Below are positions 12,601 through 25,430 of a stretch of 64,000 bases of DNA, in pieces (position 1 is the first letter of the stretch; every line of letters starts with the position of its first letter). The notes under the pieces are model-generated. The model did no database searches, was not told the origin of the DNA, and saw only the letters and a program-made list of their open reading frames with translations. Position numbers and translations under genes: made by a program. Source of the DNA: Saururus chinensis. Its lineage: Eukaryota; Streptophyta; Magnoliopsida; Piperales; Saururaceae. The stretch lies in assembly GCA_035235625.1 (NCBI GenBank), contig CP141143.1:44873178-44937177 (forward strand), read 5' to 3'.

Positions 12601-15600
12601 AACTTTAAACGATATAACAACTTCTGCACATTCTTAACAAACATTGGTTTTAATCGATTAAGAGGATATAACTTGACCAAAAGTAGTCTGATTTTTTTGT
12701 CATTTAATGTGTTTAATTAATTCTTTCAAAATTAGCAAATGAGTCTGTATTTATTTAAAACAAATATATACATATTCGAGATGTATTTCGATGCTTTGTT
12801 CTTAATCTAGTTAAGCAAATAAAATCGTATAGGTTAAGGAAAAATAGTCAAATTTTGCTATAACTTTGTGCATTTGATTCGTCATTATGAATGTAACAAA
12901 TGAATGAGAGGTCTCTTTAACTTTTAACGATATAATAATTTGTACACATTCTTATTGAACTTTAGTTTTAATTGATTAAAACGATATAACTTGACCAAAA
13001 GTAGTTTGATTTTTTGTACTTTGGTGCATTTAATCCATTCTTTCGAAATTAGCAAATAAGTATGTATTGATTTAAAACAATTATATACATATATGTGATG
13101 CATTTCGGTGCTTTGTACTAAATCTATTTAAGAAAATAAAATCATATAAGTTAAGAAAAAATGGTTAAATTTTGCTATAACTTTGTCCATTTGATCTATT
13201 ATTACGAACATAACAAATAAATGAAAGGACTTTTTAAACTTTTAACGATATAACGATTTGTGCACATTCTTAATGAACTTCGGTTTTAAATGATTGAGAG
13301 GATATAACTTGACCAATAGTTGTCGGATTGGTTCGCCATTTAGTGAGTTTGATTCATTCTTACGAACCTAAGAAATGAGTACGTATTTATTTAAAATAAT
13401 TAAATATACATTCGTGACGTGCTTTGATGTTTTTTTTCTAAATCTAGTTAAGTTAATGAAATCATATTAGTTAAGGAAAATTGGTCAAATTGTGTAATAG
13501 CTTTGTCCGATTGATTGGTTATTACGAACATAACAAATGAATGGGAGGTCTCTTTAAACTTTAAACAATATAACGATTGGTGCACATTCTTAACGAACTT
13601 CAATTTTAATCGATTAAAAGGATATAACTTGACCAAAAGTAGTTTGATTGGTTTGTCATTTAGTGTATTGTTTTCATTCTTTTGAACTTAGCAAATGAGT
13701 ATGTATTTCTTTACGAAAATTAACTACACATTGGTGACAAGATTTGGTACAATTGTTCTAAATCTATTTAAGGGAATAAAATCATATAAGTTGGGGAAGA
13801 ATGGTTAAATTGTGCTATCACTTTGTCTATTTTAATTCAACATTACAAACTTAACAAATAATTAAGATGTCCTTTAAACTTTAAATGATATCGCAGTCTG
13901 AGTACATGCTTAATTAACATTGGTTTTAATCGATTAAAAGTATATAACTTGACCAAAAAAGGTCCAATGGGTTTGTCATTTCATGTGTTTAATTTATTCT
14001 CATTTGTGACGAGCTTCGGTGCTTTGTTCTAAATCTCATTAAGCGAATAAAATCATGTAAGTTAAGGAAGAACTATCAAATTGTTCTATCACATTGTCTA
14101 TATGATTCGTTATTATGAATGCAACAAATGAATACGAAGTCTCTATAAACTTTAAATGATATAACGATTTGTGCACATTTTTAACCAACTTCCGTTTTAA
14201 TATATTAAAATGATGTAACTTTACAAAAAGTAGTTTGATTTGTTTGTTGTTTAGTGCATTAGATTCATTTATTCAAACTAACCAAATTAGTACATATTTA
14301 TTTAAAACAATTAAATACGCATTTGTGATGCACTTTGGTGCTATGTTCTAAATCTTGTTAAGCAACTGAAAAAATTTAAGTTAACGATCAAATTGTGGTA
14401 TCACTTTGTCCATTCGATACGATATTATGAATGTAACAAATGAATGGGAGGTCTCTTTAAACTTTAAATGATATAACGATTTGTTCACATTCTTAACGAG
14501 CTTTGATTTTAATCGATTAAATGGATATAATTTGACCAACAATGGTCTAAATGGTTCATCAATTTGTGCGTTTGATTTATTTTTACGAATCTAGGAAATG
14601 AGTACGTATTTATTTAAAACCATTAAATTCACATTCCTGATGAGGTTTTGTGCTTTGTTCTAAAACTAGTTAAGCGAATGAAATCATATATGTTAAGGAA
14701 GAATAGTCAAATTGTGGTGTCACTTTATCCATTTAATTTGTTATTACGAATGTTAAAAATGAACATGAGGTCCTATTATACTTTAAACGATATATTGATG
14801 TGTGCACATTATAACGAACTTTAGCTTTAATCAAATAAAAGGTTATACCTTGACCAAATGTGGTCGGATTGGTTCATCATTTAGTACATTTTATTCATTC
14901 TCACGAACCTAGCAAATTAGTAAGTATTTATTTAAAATAATTAAATACACATTCGTGATGCACATAGTACTTTGTTCTAAATCTAGTTAAGCGAATGAAA
15001 TTATATAAGTTAAGCAAGAATGGTAAAATTTTGCAATCAACTTATCCATTTGACTTGTTATTGGGAACATAACAAATGAATGGGAGGTCTTTTAAACTTC
15101 AAAGGATTTAACGATTTGTGCACATTTCTAACGCACTTTGGTTTTAATTGATTAAAAGGATATAACTTGACCTAAAGTGGTCTGATTGGTTAACCGTTTA
15201 ATGCATTTGATCCATATGAAGTTAGCAAATAAATACGTATTTATTTAAAACAATTAAATACACATTCATGATGAGCTTTGGTTCTTTGTTCTAAATCTAG
15301 TTAAGCGAATGAAATAATATGAGTTAAGGAATAACAGTCAAATTGTGGTATCACTTTGTCCATATCAAATGAATTAGAGGTCTCTTTAAACGATATAAAA
15401 TTTAGTGCACAATGATATCAAAGTTTGATTGTAATCGATTAAAAAGATATATTTACCAAAAGTGGTCTGATTGGTTCATCATTTACTGCATTTGATTCAT
15501 TCTTACGAACATAGCAAATGAGAACGCATTTATCAAAAACAATTAAATACACATTCCTGACGAGCTTTCGTTCTTTGTTCTAAATCTAGTTAAGTGAATG

Positions 15601-18600
15601 AAATCATAAAAGTTAAGGAAGAACGGTCAAATTGAGGTATCACTTTGTCTATTTCATTTGTTATTACGAACGTAACAAATGAATGATAGGTCTCTTTAAA
15701 CTTTAAACAATATAACGATTTATGCGCATTCTTAACTAACTTAGGTTTTATTCAATGAAAATGATATAACTTAACACAAAGTGGTCCGATTGATTCATTG
15801 TTTTTTACATTTGATTCATTTTACGAACTTAGAAAATGAGTAAGTATTTATTTAAAACAATTAAATACACATTCGTTACGAGCTTTGGAGCTTTTTGCTC
15901 TAAATTTAGTTAATCGAATGAAATCATGAGTTAAGGAAGAATGTTTAAAATGTGCTATCACCTTTTCCACTTGATTCATTATTACAAACATAACAAATGA
16001 ATGGAAGGCCTCTTTAAACTTTCAATGATATAACGATTTGTACACATTTTTAACGAACTTTAGTTTTAATCGATTGTAAGAATATAAGTTGACCAAAAGT
16101 GGTGTGATTGCTTCACCGTTTAGTGCGTTTGATTCATTATTACAAACTTAGAAAATAAGTACATATTTATTTAATACAATTAAATACACATTTGTGATGA
16201 TCTTTGGTGCTTTATTCAAAATCTAGTTAAATGAATGATATCATGTAAGTTAAGGAAGAACGGTTAAATTGTGGTATCACTTTATCCATTTGATTCGTTA
16301 TTATGAACATAATAGATTAACTGGAGGTCTCTTTCAATTTTAAACGATATAACAATTTATACACATTCTTGATAAACTTTGGTTTTTATCGATTAGAAGG
16401 ATATAACTTAACTAAAAGTGATGTGATTTATTCATCATTTAGTGTGTTTAATTCATTCCTATAAACTGAGCAAATGTGTATGTATTTATTTAAAACAATT
16501 AGATGCACATTCGTGATGAGCTTTAGTGATTTATTCTAGATGTTGTTAAGCGAATAATATCATATAAGTTAAGGAAGAATGGTCAAATTGTTGTATAACT
16601 TTGTCCTTTTGCGTCGTTAATACGAATGTAACAAACAAATGGGATATCTCTTTAAATGTTAAAAGATATAAATATTTGTAAATGTTTTTTACGAAGTTCG
16701 GTTTTAATCGATTAAAATAATATAAATTGTCTAAAAGTGGTGTGATTTGTTGGTTGTTTAGTGCATTTGAGTTATTCTTACGAACATTGCAAATACGTAT
16801 GTATTTATTTAAAATAATTAAATACACATTTCTGATGAGCTTTAGTGATTTGTTATAAATCTAGTTAAGTGAATGATGGCATATAAGTTAAGGAAGAACG
16901 GTCAAATTGTGGTATTACTTTGTCCATTTGATTTGTATTACAAATGTAACAAACTAATGGGAGGTCTTTTTAAATTTTAAATGATATAATCATTTGTACA
17001 CATTCATAACGAACTTCAGATTTAACCCATGAAAAGGATATAATTATACCGAAAGAAATGTTATTGGTTTGTTATTTACTACATTTGATTCATTATTACG
17101 AACTTAGCAAATGAGTACGTATTTATTTTAAAAATTACAATCATCACGAGCTTTGGTACTTTGTTCTAATTCTAGGTAAGCGAATGAAATCAAATAAGTT
17201 AAGGAAAATCGGTCAAATTATGGTATCACTATGACCATTTGATTTGTTATTACGAACTTAAAAAATTAATGGGAGGATGCTTTAAACTTTGAATGATATA
17301 ACGATTTATGGACATTCTTAACAAACTTCGGATTTAATTGATGAAAAGGATATAATTAGACCAAAGGTGGTGCAATTGGTTCATTATTTAGTGTGTTGTG
17401 TTCATTCTTACGAACTTAGCAAATGGGTATGTATTTAAATGAAAAAAATTATATAAATTAATGAAGAATGGTTAAATTGTAGTATCACTTTGTCCATTTG
17501 ATTCCTTATTATGAACATAACAAATTAATTGGAGGTCTTTGTAATTTTAAATGATATAATGATGTGTGCACATTCTTAACAAATTTTGGATTTAATCGAT
17601 GAAAATAATCCAATTAGCCCAAAAGTGGTGCTACTAGTTCATTGTTTAGTGTATTTGATTTATTCATAGATACTTAGCAAATTAGTACGTATTTATTTTA
17701 ACAATTAAATACACATTCATGACGAGATTTGGGGATTTGCTATAAATCTAGTTAATCATATGAAATTAAATAAGTTAAGGAAGAATGGTCAAATTATTGT
17801 ATCACTTGGTCCATTTGATTTGTTATTACGAATGTAACTAATGAATGCACAGTCTCTTTTAACTTTAAACGATATAATGATTTATGAACATTCTTAACGG
17901 ACTTCGATTTTAATCGATTAAAAGGAAATAACTTGACCAAAAGTGGTTCGATTGGTTCATGATTGAGTGTGTTTTAAATATTCTTACGAACTTAGCAAAT
18001 GAGTATGTATTTATTTATAATAATTGAATACACATTAGTAACGAGCTTTGGTGCTTTGTTCTAAAAATAGTTAAGTGACTTAAATCATATAAATTAAGGA
18101 AGAATTGTCAATTTGTGGTATCACTTTGTCCATTTGATTCGTTATTACGAGCGTAGCAAGTAAATTGGAGGTCTCCTTACACTTTAAACGATATAACGAT
18201 TTGTGCACATTCTTAACGAACTTCGATTTTAATCGATTAAAAGGATATAACTTGACAAAAAGTGGTGTGATAGGTTCGTCGTTTAGTGCATTTGATTCAT
18301 TTTTACAAAGTTAGCATATGAGTACGTATTTAATTAAAATAATTAAATACTCATTCTGATGAACTTTGGTGCTTTGTTCTAAATATAGTTAAGTGAATGA
18401 TATCATTTAAGTTAAGGAAGAACGGTCAAATTGTAGGATCACTTTGTCTATTTAATTCGTTATTACGAACATAACAAATGAATGAGAGGTCTCCTTAAAC
18501 CTTAGATAATTTAACAATTTGTGCACATTCTTAATGTACTTCGGATTCAATCGATGAAAAGGATATAACTTGATTGAAAGTGGTCCAATTGGTTCGTCAT

Positions 18601-19068
18601 TTAGTGCATTTGATTCTTTCTTTCTAAATTAGCTAATGAGTACATGTTTATTTTAACAATTAAATATACATTTGTGATAATCTTTGGTTCTTTGTTCTAA
18701 ATCTCGTTAAGCAAATAAAATCATATAAGTTATAGAAAATCGGTTAAATTGTGGTATCACTTTTCCTTTTATTTCGCTATTCCGAAAATTATAAATTAAG
18801 GGAAAGTCTCTTTAAATTTTAAATGATATAACGATTTGTACACATTCTTAAAGAACTTTAGATTTAATCGATGAAAAGGATATAACTAGATCAAAAGTGA
18901 TTTGATTGGTTCATCGTTTAGGGCATTTGGTTCATTATTACAAACTTAGCAAATGAGTACGTATTTATTTAAAACAATTAAATACACATTTGTGATGAGT
19001 TTTGGTGCATTATTTTTAAATTTAGTTATGTGAATGAAATAATATAAGTTAAGGAAAAATGGCTAAAA
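9675..19068 (+). repeat. Satellite array II, main segment
   Basis: About 29-30 plus-orientation monomers, the longest uninterrupted run in the window. Equivalent words at 18051, 18369, 18687 and 19005 lie exactly 318 bp apart. Most monomers keep AACGAACTTCGG, then TTTTAATCGATTAAAA, then GGATATAACTTGACCAAAAG. Some monomers are truncated (for example near 10740, 13990 and 15360-15420). Open frames in this block are monomer shadows. It ends at the left target duplication TAAAA (19064-19068) of the next insertion. Confidence 0.95.
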
Positions 19069-19501
19069 TGTAAGTTCCCTAACCCTAATCCAGTTTATTT
19101 TAATTAATTTTTTTATTATTATGTATGGCTTACTATCGATTTATGTAAGTTAATTTCGCTGGCTTGTCTTGTTTTGGGATCAAAGATGGTTAACGATGGT
19201 TTTAGTCAATGTTTTCTTCATTTTATTGGTTTTCACGCTAAACTAAGTTTATCTAAATTTTTTTGGAAATTTTAAGATTTTTTTGTAATTTTCCAAAGAA
19301 TTAGGGCACAGGTCCTACTGTGGGCCCCATGATCATAATTTTGGATCCTTGGTCCCACTAGACCCTAAAACTGACTTATTTAAATATTAAAGTATTTTAA
19401 AATTTTGAAATTTTTTTTTAGACCTAAAATGAGCATATTTCCTATTTTTAATATAAAACTCTATTTGTACCCCAATTTTCATGTTGGTATACCCCATAAC
19501 T

Positions 19502-19513
19502 TATTATAAATAG
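19502..19513 (+). promoter_or_regulatory. Predicted TATA box of the LTR
   Basis: TATTATAAATAG is followed by GAGAGCTCGAGCTTCATTCC. The same layout (CTATAAATAG or CTATAAAAAG, then a leader with GAGCCATTTC) recurs in the three related LTRs, which supports a core promoter. Confidence 0.6.
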
Positions 19514-20164
19514 AGAGCTCGAGCTTCATTCCCATTGGGGAAGGGCTGAGAAGCCCGAATCCCCATTCCATAAGAGGAAAGCTTGATTGAGTTAAAATTA
19601 GTCTTGATTTTTCCATTAATCCCTTAGGGTTTTGCCAAATCTTTCTTAATCCCATCTTTTCCAAGGTTAAATCTTGTTTTACACCACTAAAGTTTCTGAT
19701 TTTAATCTCCATTTAAAACTCTAATGAGGAATTTTAGTTTTGGAACAAAGAAAGCCCTAGATCTATGAGTTTTCAAGTGATTTAAGCTTCAATAATTGGA
19801 TTTATTAAGGTATTATCTAATCGCTAAATGTGGGTAGGAATTTGAAGAGATTCAAGTGTTGATTTCGGACCAAGACATCACTAAAGGTAAGGGTTCTTCC
19901 AAAATGTCTCTAGATGTCGGATTTGATGTTTGGGATAATTTATGTGGGTTTTGCTTGATGTTGAGCTTTAATGATGGTTTATGTAAAGCATGATCTTTCT
20001 TATGATTTCCTTGTGTTTTAGTTGATTAATGACTAGATTTATCATTTTCTGGGCTTATATTACAATATTGTGATGTTTGGAGTGAGATTTGAATGTTTAT
20101 GTTGACTTTGTGTATTTTCAGTTTTGGGTTTGAAAGGTTGAAGACGAACCAAAGTTACTGTATT

Positions 20165-20245
20165 GGCATTCGAACGGCCTTGCAGGCTGATCAAATTGCC
20201 AGGCATTCGAACGGCCTTCTAGCCGATCGATTGGCCAAATGGCAG
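20165..20245 (+). repeat. TTCGAACGG / CCGATCGA palindrome cluster
   Basis: Two copies of GGCATTCGAACGGCCTT and a GCCGATCGATTGGCC word lie within 80 bp. Each core (TTCGAA, CGATCG) is self-complementary. The same cluster, in different copy number, is in the LTRs at 32769-32880, 48710-48822, 53330-53505 and, in altered form, 40984-41085. Confidence 0.75.
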
Positions 20246-20922
20246 CTTTGCCATTTCAAGTATTTTTGTTCATTTTCATGTTCTTTTTCTTAAATCTCAT
20301 TTATTATGATTATGATGAGTGATTTTACTTAGATATGCTACTATGAAAACATGAATATTATCTTGAAAGCTATGATGTTGTTCAAGTATGAAATTAGTTA
20401 CATGTTATTGGATTTTAGCATATTATTATCCTTATCCTAAATTCAAGTTGAGTGATTCTCCATGTTTTACTTAGGATTCGTGCAAGTTTGAAACATGGGA
20501 ATGGGCTTGTATGCTTTTACATGTCATGCAAAATTATGGGTGAATTATATTTTCATGTCTAGCTTAAGTGTAGTGATTAGTATGCTTACCTAGGTCTAGC
20601 ATGAGGTTGTAATTGACTTGAACTTGTGTTCATCAAGGTTTTCACCACCCTTTACTCATGACTTCAATAAGGAGGAGCCATGATTAAATAATAAGAACAT
20701 GTGTGTAGTTTGACAATGGTTTGTTCATAATGAATATGTCATGTAGAATGATATGCAGGAGATATGTTTATGATATAATGAGCATGTGGATGTGATGGAT
20801 GTTCATGATATATGCACAGGTTATGCAAGGGTCCCAGGATGAATGGGTGTTATATGTGATGGATTGTTTGTGAGATATTTATAATGATTTTGGATGTATT
20901 ATTTCAAAATACAAAACCTTGC

Positions 20923-20945
20923 TGAGTATTCTTTTACTCACCCCT
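20923..20945 (+). other. Stem-loop TGAGTA...TACTCA followed by CCCC
   Basis: A 6-bp stem with a 6-base loop, then CCCCTCTTTTGTGTG and, about 25 bp on, GGGGCTGC. Arm bases differ from the copies at 34722 and 51910 while pairing is kept. Confidence 0.6.
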
Positions 20946-21410
20946 CTTTTGTGTGTTTTCTGTTTTGGGGCTGCATGGTGTGACATGAGGGTGTCTAGGA
21001 TTCCCTCTATGAGGAATGATTGGTGGGCGGTCTGGAGTAGGAGAGGGTGCTTAGAGGCCCTATGTATCTTGCTCCATGCAGCTTGTTGTTTGGAGTTTTA
21101 TGTCTTGATGATTATGTTATATACTTTGTTCGCCATCTTGGCTTTAGACACATGTTGACTTTTTATCTAAGCCGTGAGAGGGCTTAATGACATATTGATG
21201 TGGGTACTTGTTTGAGGACTAATTATGGTTATGTAGTCCTTTATTTTCCTTATTTCTCATGTACAAAATATTTAGGTGTGTCAGTCCATGTAGTGTCACC
21301 TATTTAAGGGGATTAAGTCTTCCGCTAGTTCAATCTTTCATCCTCCCATGTACACCGACCTTCCCTTCGACCAGGTTCAGCTCGGGTTGGGCGGGTACCG
21401 GGGCATGACA

Positions 21411-23150
21411 TAAAATATGGTATAACTTTGTCCATTTGATTCGTTACTACGAATGTAACAAATGAATGGGAGGCCTCTTTAAACATTAAACAATATAACG
21501 ATTTAAACATATTTTTAACGAACTTCGGTTTTAATCGATTAAAAGGATATAACTTGACTAAAAGTAGTGCGATTGGTTCTTTGTTTAATGCTTTTGATTT
21601 ATTCTTACGAACTTAGCAAATGAGTACGTATTTATTTAAAACAATTAAATTCACATTCATGACGAGCTTTGGTGCTTTGTTTAAAATCTTGTCAAGTGAA
21701 TGATATCATGAAAGTTAAGGAAGAACGGTTAAATTGTTGCATCACTTTGTCCATTTTATTTGATATTACGAACGTAACAAATTAATGAGAGGTCCTTTGA
21801 AATTTTAAACGATATAACGATTTGTGCACATTCTTAACAAACTTCGGATTTAATCATTTAAAAAGATATAATTGGAAGAAAAGTGGAGCCATTGGTTCGT
21901 CGTTTAGAGCGTTAGATTTATTCCTACGAACATAGAAAATGAGTATGTATTTATTTTAACAACTAAATACACATTCAAGATGAGCTTTGGTGCTTCTTTT
22001 TAAATATAGTTAAGCGAATGAAATCAAATAAGTTAAGGAAGATCTGTCAAATTGTGGAATCACTTTATCCATTTAATTCGTCATTCCGAATGTAACAAAT
22101 TAATATTAGGTCACTTTAAAATTTAAACGATATAACAATTTGTGTACATTTTTAAATTTTATACCAATGTAACAAAATATTCGCCGTTCAGTGCATTTGC
22201 TTCATTTGTGCAAATTCTTAAATAAGTTTAGTATTTATTTAAAACAATTAAATACACATTCGTGATGAACATTGGTGTCTTGCTCTAAATCAAGTTAGCA
22301 AAATAAAATCATATCAATTAAGGAAGAACGGTAAAATTATTTTATCACTTTGTCAATTTGATTTGTTATTACAAACGTAACAAATGAATGAGAGGACTCT
22401 TTAAACTTAAAATGATAGACTGATTTGTTCACATTCATAATGAATTTTGGTTTCAATCATATAAAAGGATATAACTTGGCCAAAAGTGATTCATTCGTCG
22501 TTTAGTACGATTAAATTATTCGTACAAACTTAGCTAATGAGTACGTATTTATTAAAAATAATTAAATACACATTCGTCCAGAGTTTTGGTGCTTTGTTCT
22601 AAATATAGTTTAGAGAATGAAATCATATGTTAAGAAAAAATAGTCAAATTGTAGTATTACTTTGTTTATTTCATTCGTTATTACGAACATAACAAATAAA
22701 TGGGAGGACTCTTTTAACTTTAAACGATAAAACGATTTGTGTACATTCTTAATGAACTTTTGTTTTAATCGATTAAAAAGATATAAATTGACCAAAAGTT
22801 GTGCGATTGGTTCATTATTTAGTTCGTTTAATTCATTCTTATAACAAAGTAAAGGACTATGTATTTATTTTAAACAATTAATTACATCTTTGTGACTAGC
22901 TTTAGTGTTTTCCTCTAATTCTGGTTAATCGAATGAAGTCATATAAGTTATGGAAAGACAGTCATTGTGGTATCACTTTGACCATTTGATTCGTTATTAT
23001 GAATGTAAAAAATGAATAAGAGGTATCATTAAACTTAAAATGATATAACGATTTGTGTACATTCGTAACTAACTTTGGTTTTATTCAATTATAACGATAT
23101 AACTTGACAAAAAGTTGTCTGATTGGTTCATCGTTCAATACGATATAACG
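21411..23150 (+). repeat. Satellite array II, last segment
   Basis: About five plus-orientation monomers, starting with the right target duplication TAAAA. It ends near 23140-23165, where a monomer stops after TTCATCGTTCAATACG and Athila-like sequence begins. One monomer near 22150-22200 is badly eroded. Confidence 0.9.
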
Positions 23151-24184
23151 TAAGAAATGAATAGGGCTTCACTATTCTTGTTTTGTAGAACAATCTAGCA
23201 TTTTTTGTCATCAAAATTAAGGTTGATTGTATAATGTGCTCAAGAAAAAAAATTGAGTAAAAAAAAGAATGAAAAAATTACAAAGAGCTAAAAAAAAATA
23301 TAAAATTTATAGTCTCTTTATTGAGTAGACCAGGACTCAGTGTGCCTCACTAAGCATAGGGTGTTCGAGTTACAAGGTAGAGTTAACTAATTTATGACAT
23401 GCATAGCCTTAAAGCCTATTTGGCTTAAGTTATTAAGCCTGAGGAGTGCTTTAACACCTAGTGCCCTGAGCTAAATGGATTGGGAGTCACTGGCTTAATA
23501 CTTGTTACATGGATCTTATAGAAAGCTTAAGAAGGCTAAGCCTTACACATGCCATGTGAGATGAGCATAAAATTGTAGTAGGACATTATGCAGTTATATT
23601 CTGAATGGGTGGTCAGTTGATCTAGGTTGTTTTATTTTTCAAGGAAGGTTTTGCATGATTCTCTATTATGATCTCTTGAAAATGAATGGATGACAATGTC
23701 TATTTTGTTAATTGAGTGGACATGAGACACATTGAGTTGTTCGATTCAAGAAATTGGGATTGTATGATTACTTGGCAATGCCTGTTTTTTAAAACTATTA
23801 TGTATGTATGAGTACTTGCTACCAATATGATGATGTCAAAATGAATTATTGTTTCAAAAGTATTGTTGTATTATGCATTAAATTTATTTATGATTGATTT
23901 TATTAAATGAAGTCACATGTTTAAGAGGAGTTTATTTGTAAATTTTTTGTGGTTTTAATTTTAATTTTCTTTTATCTCTTTGATTTTGAATTTTGTGGGT
24001 AGATTCACTGCAAACCCTCACGAGACTATAACTCGTCCACTAGTGTATGATATGGGTGTAAATGCTTGTTGCATATGCTAAATGCAATCAAGATTTCCAG
24101 CTGAAGTGGAGTAGTTAGTTTTGTTTTATATTGTTTTATTTAAGTTTTGCTCGAGGACTAGGAAAATGTAGGTTTGGGGGCATT
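23151..24184 (+). mobile_element. Athila-like 3' internal region (non-coding)
   Basis: This kilobase matches the reverse complement of about 43470-44480 nearly end to end: the AAGAATAGTG start, a poly-A/AAAGAATGAAAAA stretch, GAGGAGTGCTTTAACAC, GGGAGTCACTGGCTTAA, and GCTCGAGGACTAG near the end. It is the region between pol and the 3' LTR of an Athila-like Ty3/gypsy element. No open frame of note is present. The upstream part of the element is missing, and the left border lies directly against satellite. Confidence 0.8.
24169..24184 (+). promoter_or_regulatory. Polypurine tract of the Athila-like element
   Basis: TAGGTTTGGGGGCATT stands immediately before the TGATG start of an LTR. The same word occurs at 43470-43485 and 38732-38747 on the minus strand, each time directly before a TGATG LTR start. 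Such a tract primes plus-strand DNA synthesis. Confidence 0.8.
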
Positions 24185-24860
24185 TGATGTGCACGTAATA
24201 TAACAATTTATGTACCCTAGTTTTATGCATTTTAGGGTTGATTTTATATTAATATTGGCTTATTAGAGTTTAATTCAATTTTATAGGGTTTGATGAGCTT
24301 AATCGATGAAATTTCTATTTTGGAGCATTCATGATGAATTTCTATGCAAGAATAAGTTCAAGTTGGAAAATTCCTTCGCTAAAATCATATGGATGGTCAA
24401 GTGCTTAGAAATAAAAAGTACAAAGAATAAAAAGTCTTAACTGAGGTAAGAACCAAAAAGAGGAATAGAGAAGTTGGTTAGAGTTAAATTAGGAAAGAGC
24501 TTATAAAAAGAAAGAAGACTTAAACGAGGAAAGAAGTAGGCAACAAGGAAAATGAATGATCAAAGAATGGAAATCAACTATATTAGGTCGAAATTGAGGC
24601 TTCAAGATGGAAGGAACAATTATACCCATCAAGTTTATAAAAAGAGAAGAGAATTGCATAAGAGAAGAGAGCAAAGCAGAGAACAAGAGAAGAAAAATCC
24701 GAGCCGTGGTACTGTAGCACAGAAGGAGGAAGACTATGAACAGTAACACAAGTTACTGTTTGTGGGTTTCTATTACGGTACTGTTCATGATTACTGTAGC
24801 AGTCCGGAATTTTCGATTCATTCTTCATGGTTACAGGTTACTGTTGCTAATGGTTGTATT
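24185..24860 (+). mobile_element. Athila-like LTR, 5' part only
   Basis: Starts TGATGTGCACGTAATATAAC right after the polypurine tract. The sequence differs from the LTRs at 37339-38731 and 38808-43469, although the internal region before it is shared. It continues through an AGAGAAGAGAGC-rich stretch and an ACTGTAGCA-containing stretch (24700-24800), then fades near 24860, where CACTA-like sequence begins. No LTR end is seen, so it is truncated or interrupted. The open frames at 24500-24830 on both strands lie in purine-rich DNA and are not genes. Confidence 0.65.
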
Positions 24861-24899
24861 TTGTAAAAAAAATAAAAGAAATTAGAACTAATTGTGAAT

Positions 24900-25255
24900 C
24901 TTATCTAAAATTGTTGCCAATATTAGCAATAATAGCGACGCTTTGATAAAAACATCGCTAATATTTATGAATTTTAAAAAAAGGATAAATAATATAACTG
25001 TTACCAATGATTTGTTAAAAGTGTCATAAATAGCGTTAATAGTTGCGACGCATTTAAAAAATATGTCGCTACAAGTTGAATTATTAGTGACGTTTTATAA
25101 AAAGCACTGCTAATAGTTATAAATTTTTTTAAAAAATATAACTATTTGCGACATTGTCCTAAAAGTGTCACTAATAGTACTAATAATAGCGACACTTTTA
25201 TAAAAGTGTCTCTGATAGTTGTAATATTAACAACGTCTAAAAAAATGCATCGTGA
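24900..25255. repeat. Subterminal hairpin repeats, CACTA-like
   Basis: Several degenerate units of roughly 60-90 bp of the type TAGCGAC(A/G)CTTTTATAAAAGTGTCGCTAA: arms GCGAC...GTCGC around an AT-rich centre, spaced by AATAGTT(G/A)TAA words. Plant CACTA elements often carry such GCGAC-type inverted repeats near their ends, and a CACTA transposase lies downstream on the same strand. A terminal CACTACAA motif is not visible, so the exact end is unresolved. Confidence 0.6.
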
Positions 25256-25430
25256 ATAAAATAAAATAATTTAAAAAAAAAAAATAAAGTATCATCGATA
25301 CTATCATCCATATCGATATGGCCTTCTATGGATGATTCTATTTGCCGAAAGTCAAGTTACAACATAAAATTTTAAACATATTCTATTAAAGAAATAGGTT
25401 AAAATGGGTCGTCTTATATATAACATGATG
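25256..25430. other. AT-rich spacer
   Basis: No frame, repeat or recognised motif apart from a short ATCATCGATACTATCATCC stretch. Presumed interior of the CACTA-like element. Confidence 0.4.

Larger units (their letters stand above)
19069..21410 (+). mobile_element. Solo LTR-like insertion, 2.3 kb, TSD TAAAA
   Basis: Starts TGTAAGTTCCC and ends GGGGCATGACA, flanked by perfect 5-bp duplications TAAAA (19064-19068 and 21411-21415) in a satellite monomer. It has the layout of a long plant LTR: an AT-rich upstream part, a TATA box near 19502, a leader with AAGCCCGAATCCCC, a palindrome cluster (20165-20245), a stem-loop with CACCCC (20923-20945) and a GGGGCTGC..GTGACA block. The layout and several blocks match the LTRs at 31678-35216, 47641-50514 and 51463-54602, but this copy is shorter and diverged. 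No coding region is present, so it is taken as a solo LTR. Confidence 0.88.

Noticed and set aside
13448-16827. Minus-strand frames of 60-93 codons (13448-13636, 16546-16827 and others) with similar proteins (NRLKxKFVKNV...LYxLKFKE)
   Set aside because: They recur in many monomers because the satellite repeats; each is broken at different points and none has a start or context of a gene. The likeness is that of the repeat, not of a protein family.
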